From Sulfitobacter sp. (GTDB taxonomy: Bacteria; Pseudomonadota; Alphaproteobacteria; Rhodobacterales; Rhodobacteraceae), in NCBI GenBank assembly GCA_024636405.1, contig JAGXHC010000076.1, positions 1 to 51,756 of the forward strand: 51,756 nucleotides of DNA, written 5' to 3'. Below the pieces are notes generated by a model. It was not told the DNA's origin. It did no database searches and was given only the letters and a program-made list of their open reading frames with translations. The translations under genes and the position numbers were made by a program. Of the stretch, positions 50,263-51,756 are shown in pieces; positions within the stretch are counted from its first letter, which is position 1; the number at the start of each line of letters is the position of its first letter.

Positions 50263-51551
50263 CAGGGGGCCTCGTAAACTTGGTTTCCGGCGACATAGGT
50301 TGCCAGCACCTTACCCTGCATGCGCATGCCGTCAAACGGGGTGTTGCGGGACTTGGACAGAAGGGTGGCGCGGTCCATGACAAAAGGGGCGTCGGGGTCG
50401 AACAGCACCAGATCAGCAGGTGCGCCGGGGGCAAGCCGCCCGCCGGGCAGTCCCAGACGTTTCGCGGGGTTCAGCGATAGTGCGCGCCACAGCGTCGGCA
50501 GATCCATCAGGTCAGCGTGCACCAGACGCATTGCGGCGGGCAGCAAGGTTTGCAGACCCACGGCACCCGAGGCCGCTTCCTCGAACGGGAGCCGTTTGGA
50601 TTCCTCATCTTGCGGGGTGTGCATCGAACAGATGATGTCGATCAGGCCCGACGCAACGGCCTGTGCCACAGCCAGACGGTCATCCTCATCGCGCAGCGGT
50701 GGCTTTAGCTTGAAGAAGGTGCGGTAATCGGCCACGTCCAACGCGTTCAGCGTCAGATGATGGATGCCAACGCCCGCAGTGATATCCAGCCCGTTGCGCT
50801 TTGCGCGTTCCAGCGCGGGCAGGGCGCGGGCGGTGGTGATCTGGTCAGCGTGATATTTCGCACCGGTCATTTCAATCAACGCGATATCGCGGTCCAGCCC
50901 CATGCGCTCGGCCATTGGAGACACGGCAGGCAATCCGCGCAGCGAGGCGAATTTGCCCGATGTTGCTGCGGCGCCGGCGCTTAGGATCGGCTCTTGCGGG
51001 TGGGCGATGACCAGCGCACCAAGGCTGCGCGCATAGGTCAGCGCACGGGAGAACACCTTGGTATCGGTCACAACGCGGTCGCAATCGGTAAACGCGGCGG
51101 CGCCTGCGTCCATCAAAAACCCGATTTCCGTCATCTCGCGCCCGTGTCTGCCTTTGGTCAGGGCGGCCATTGCGATGACGTTGACCGGTGACACTTCCTG
51201 TGCGCGGCGCATAACGAATTCAAGCACTTCGGGGCTGTCGATGGGCGGGTCGGTGTCTGGACGGGTGATCATGGTGGTCACGCCGCCTGCTGCTGCCGCA
51301 AGCCCGGCGGAGCGGTAGCTTTCCTTGTGCCGCTCGCCCGGTTCGCAGACTTTTACCCCCAGATCCACAATGCCGGGCGCAAGACATTTCCCACCCCCGT
51401 CCAAAATGTTTCGCGCGCGAAACATTTGCGTGTTTTCAGGAGGTTGCGTTAATACTTCCTTAATTTTTCCATCTTCGATCACCAGCGCGCCAAGGGTGTC
51501 TGTGCTCGCTTCGGGGTCGATCAGGCGCAGGTTGGTGAAAAGCTGAAGCAT
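50262..51551 (-). CDS. Dihydroorotase homologue lacking catalytic metal ligands (probable pseudo-dihydroorotase, PyrC')
   Basis: An amidohydrolase-fold protein of 429 residues, clearly of the class-I dihydroorotase family (CLAPGIVDLGVKVCEPGERH). In active enzymes this segment is DxHxHxREPG; here both metal-binding histidines are replaced (Gly65, Lys67) and the arginine is Cys69. The catalytic Asp of TDHAPH is also lost (SMHTPQ, Met310). The later histidines (IAHPQ, IHHLTLN) remain. Such proteins (PyrC' of Pseudomonas, established) do no catalysis but hold aspartate carbamoyltransferase together. A true dihydroorotase must then lie elsewhere. It is first in a four-gene operon with plsY. Confidence 0.9.
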   Translation of the reverse strand: MLQLFTNLRLIDPEASTDTLGALVIEDGKIKEVLTQPPENTQMFRARNILDGGGKCLAPGIVDLGVKVCEPGERHKESYRSAGLAAAAGGVTTMITRPDTDPPIDSPEVLEFVMRRAQEVSPVNVIAMAALTKGRHGREMTEIGFLMDAGAAAFTDCDRVVTDTKVFSRALTYARSLGALVIAHPQEPILSAGAAATSGKFASLRGLPAVSPMAERMGLDRDIALIEMTGAKYHADQITTARALPALERAKRNGLDITAGVGIHHLTLNALDVADYRTFFKLKPPLRDEDDRLAVAQAVASGLIDIICSMHTPQDEESKRLPFEEAASGAVGLQTLLPAAMRLVHADLMDLPTLWRALSLNPAKRLGLPGGRLAPGAPADLVLFDPDAPFVMDRATLLSKSRNTPFDGMRMQGKVLATYVAGNQVYEAP

Positions 51552-51659
51552 GGCTGGTTTCCGATCTTTGGCGCGGTCGGCGCACGCGCTTTGACGTCAT
51601 GCCTGAATATGGCGGCTGAACCAAGGGAGTATTGCACCGTGCCCCCTGATCACGCCAAG

Positions 51660-51756
51660 TCAGCGCGACGGCGGCGTGGTGGGTGGCGGTGGCGGGGCCG
51701 TGGGACGGGCGGCGTCGATCTGTGCTGCGGTCTGTAGCGGAAAGGGCAGGTAGCGC
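51660..51756 (-). CDS. C-terminal end of an unidentified protein, cut by window edge
   Basis: The last 31 codons and stop of a frame entering from the right edge. The tail is alanine- and proline-rich (AARPTAPPPPPTTPPSR) after RYLPFPLQTAAQID. By analogy with other genomes the gene before a PyrC'-type gene is often pyrB, but this tail does not let me confirm that. The 108 bases between its stop and the dihydroorotase-like start hold no clear feature. Confidence 0.35.
   Translation of the reverse strand, partial: RYLPFPLQTAAQIDAARPTAPPPPPTTPPSR

Noticed and set aside
1..51756. tRNA genes, CRISPR arrays, insertion sequences or prophage
   Set aside because: No cloverleaf-type sequence, regular spaced repeats, transposase motifs or phage genes were found by reading; a tRNA search program was not run.

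Overview
This is a GC-rich, gene-dense piece of an alphaproteobacterial chromosome, most likely from the Rhodobacterales (Roseobacter group). The grounds are three TRAP or polyamine-type importer operons, the uvrC-pgsA-moaD-moaE run, the class-II glutamate-cysteine ligase, the plsY/dihydroorotase-like pair, and codon use throughout. I see no tRNA, rRNA, insertion sequence, phage gene or CRISPR array. Genus cannot be told from the sequence alone.

Layout. (1) 1-9225: a malonate-type catabolic locus. A GntR/FCD regulator (MatR-like) reads left and a TRAP transporter plus malonyl-CoA decarboxylase and malonyl-CoA synthetase (matPQMAB order) reads right. A second, Tat-exported TRAP system lies downstream of the regulator on its strand and runs off the left edge. 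(2) 9260-14615: a PAP2-type membrane phosphatase and a PotDABC-like polyamine importer with a strong intrinsic terminator inside the operon. (3) 14648-18251: an orphan hybrid histidine kinase with three PAS-like regions and two receiver domains, then a sparse region holding one tiny membrane protein and a CtrA-like site. (4) 18252-24220: a LysR regulator divergent from a five-gene set of shikimate-dehydrogenase-like enzyme, NMT1/SsuA-type ABC importer and FAD oxidoreductase. This is an uncharacterised uptake-and-oxidation module. (5) 24326-25480: an isochorismate-synthase-type gene broken by one in-frame stop, placed at a conserved metal-binding glutamate. (6) 25601-28877: a periplasmic DegP/DegQ-type protease divergent from a two-component system. 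(7) 28962-37892: flavoprotein, quinone reductase, DMT exporter, orphan CoxG, ABC-2 exporter, S49 peptidase, a 54-residue membrane zinc-ribbon protein, a CaCA antiporter and a PTR1-like pteridine reductase. (8) 38182-51756: housekeeping genes (uvrC, pgsA, moaD/E, usp, OmpA-family, ubiA, rsmE, gshA, plsY) and a dihydroorotase homologue lacking its metal ligands.

Cross-cutting points. Three of the four solute-binding-protein genes are followed directly by a strong stem-loop before the next transporter gene, which suggests a shared way of making more binding protein than membrane subunits. The strongest candidates for new biology are the LysR/SDH-like/ABC/flavoprotein module, the nonsense codon in the isochorismate synthase gene, the probable pseudo-dihydroorotase, and the small zinc-ribbon membrane protein translationally coupled to the antiporter. 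Start codons were chosen from Shine-Dalgarno spacing, signal peptides and family N-termini. All family names rest on motifs recognised by eye; no search was run.
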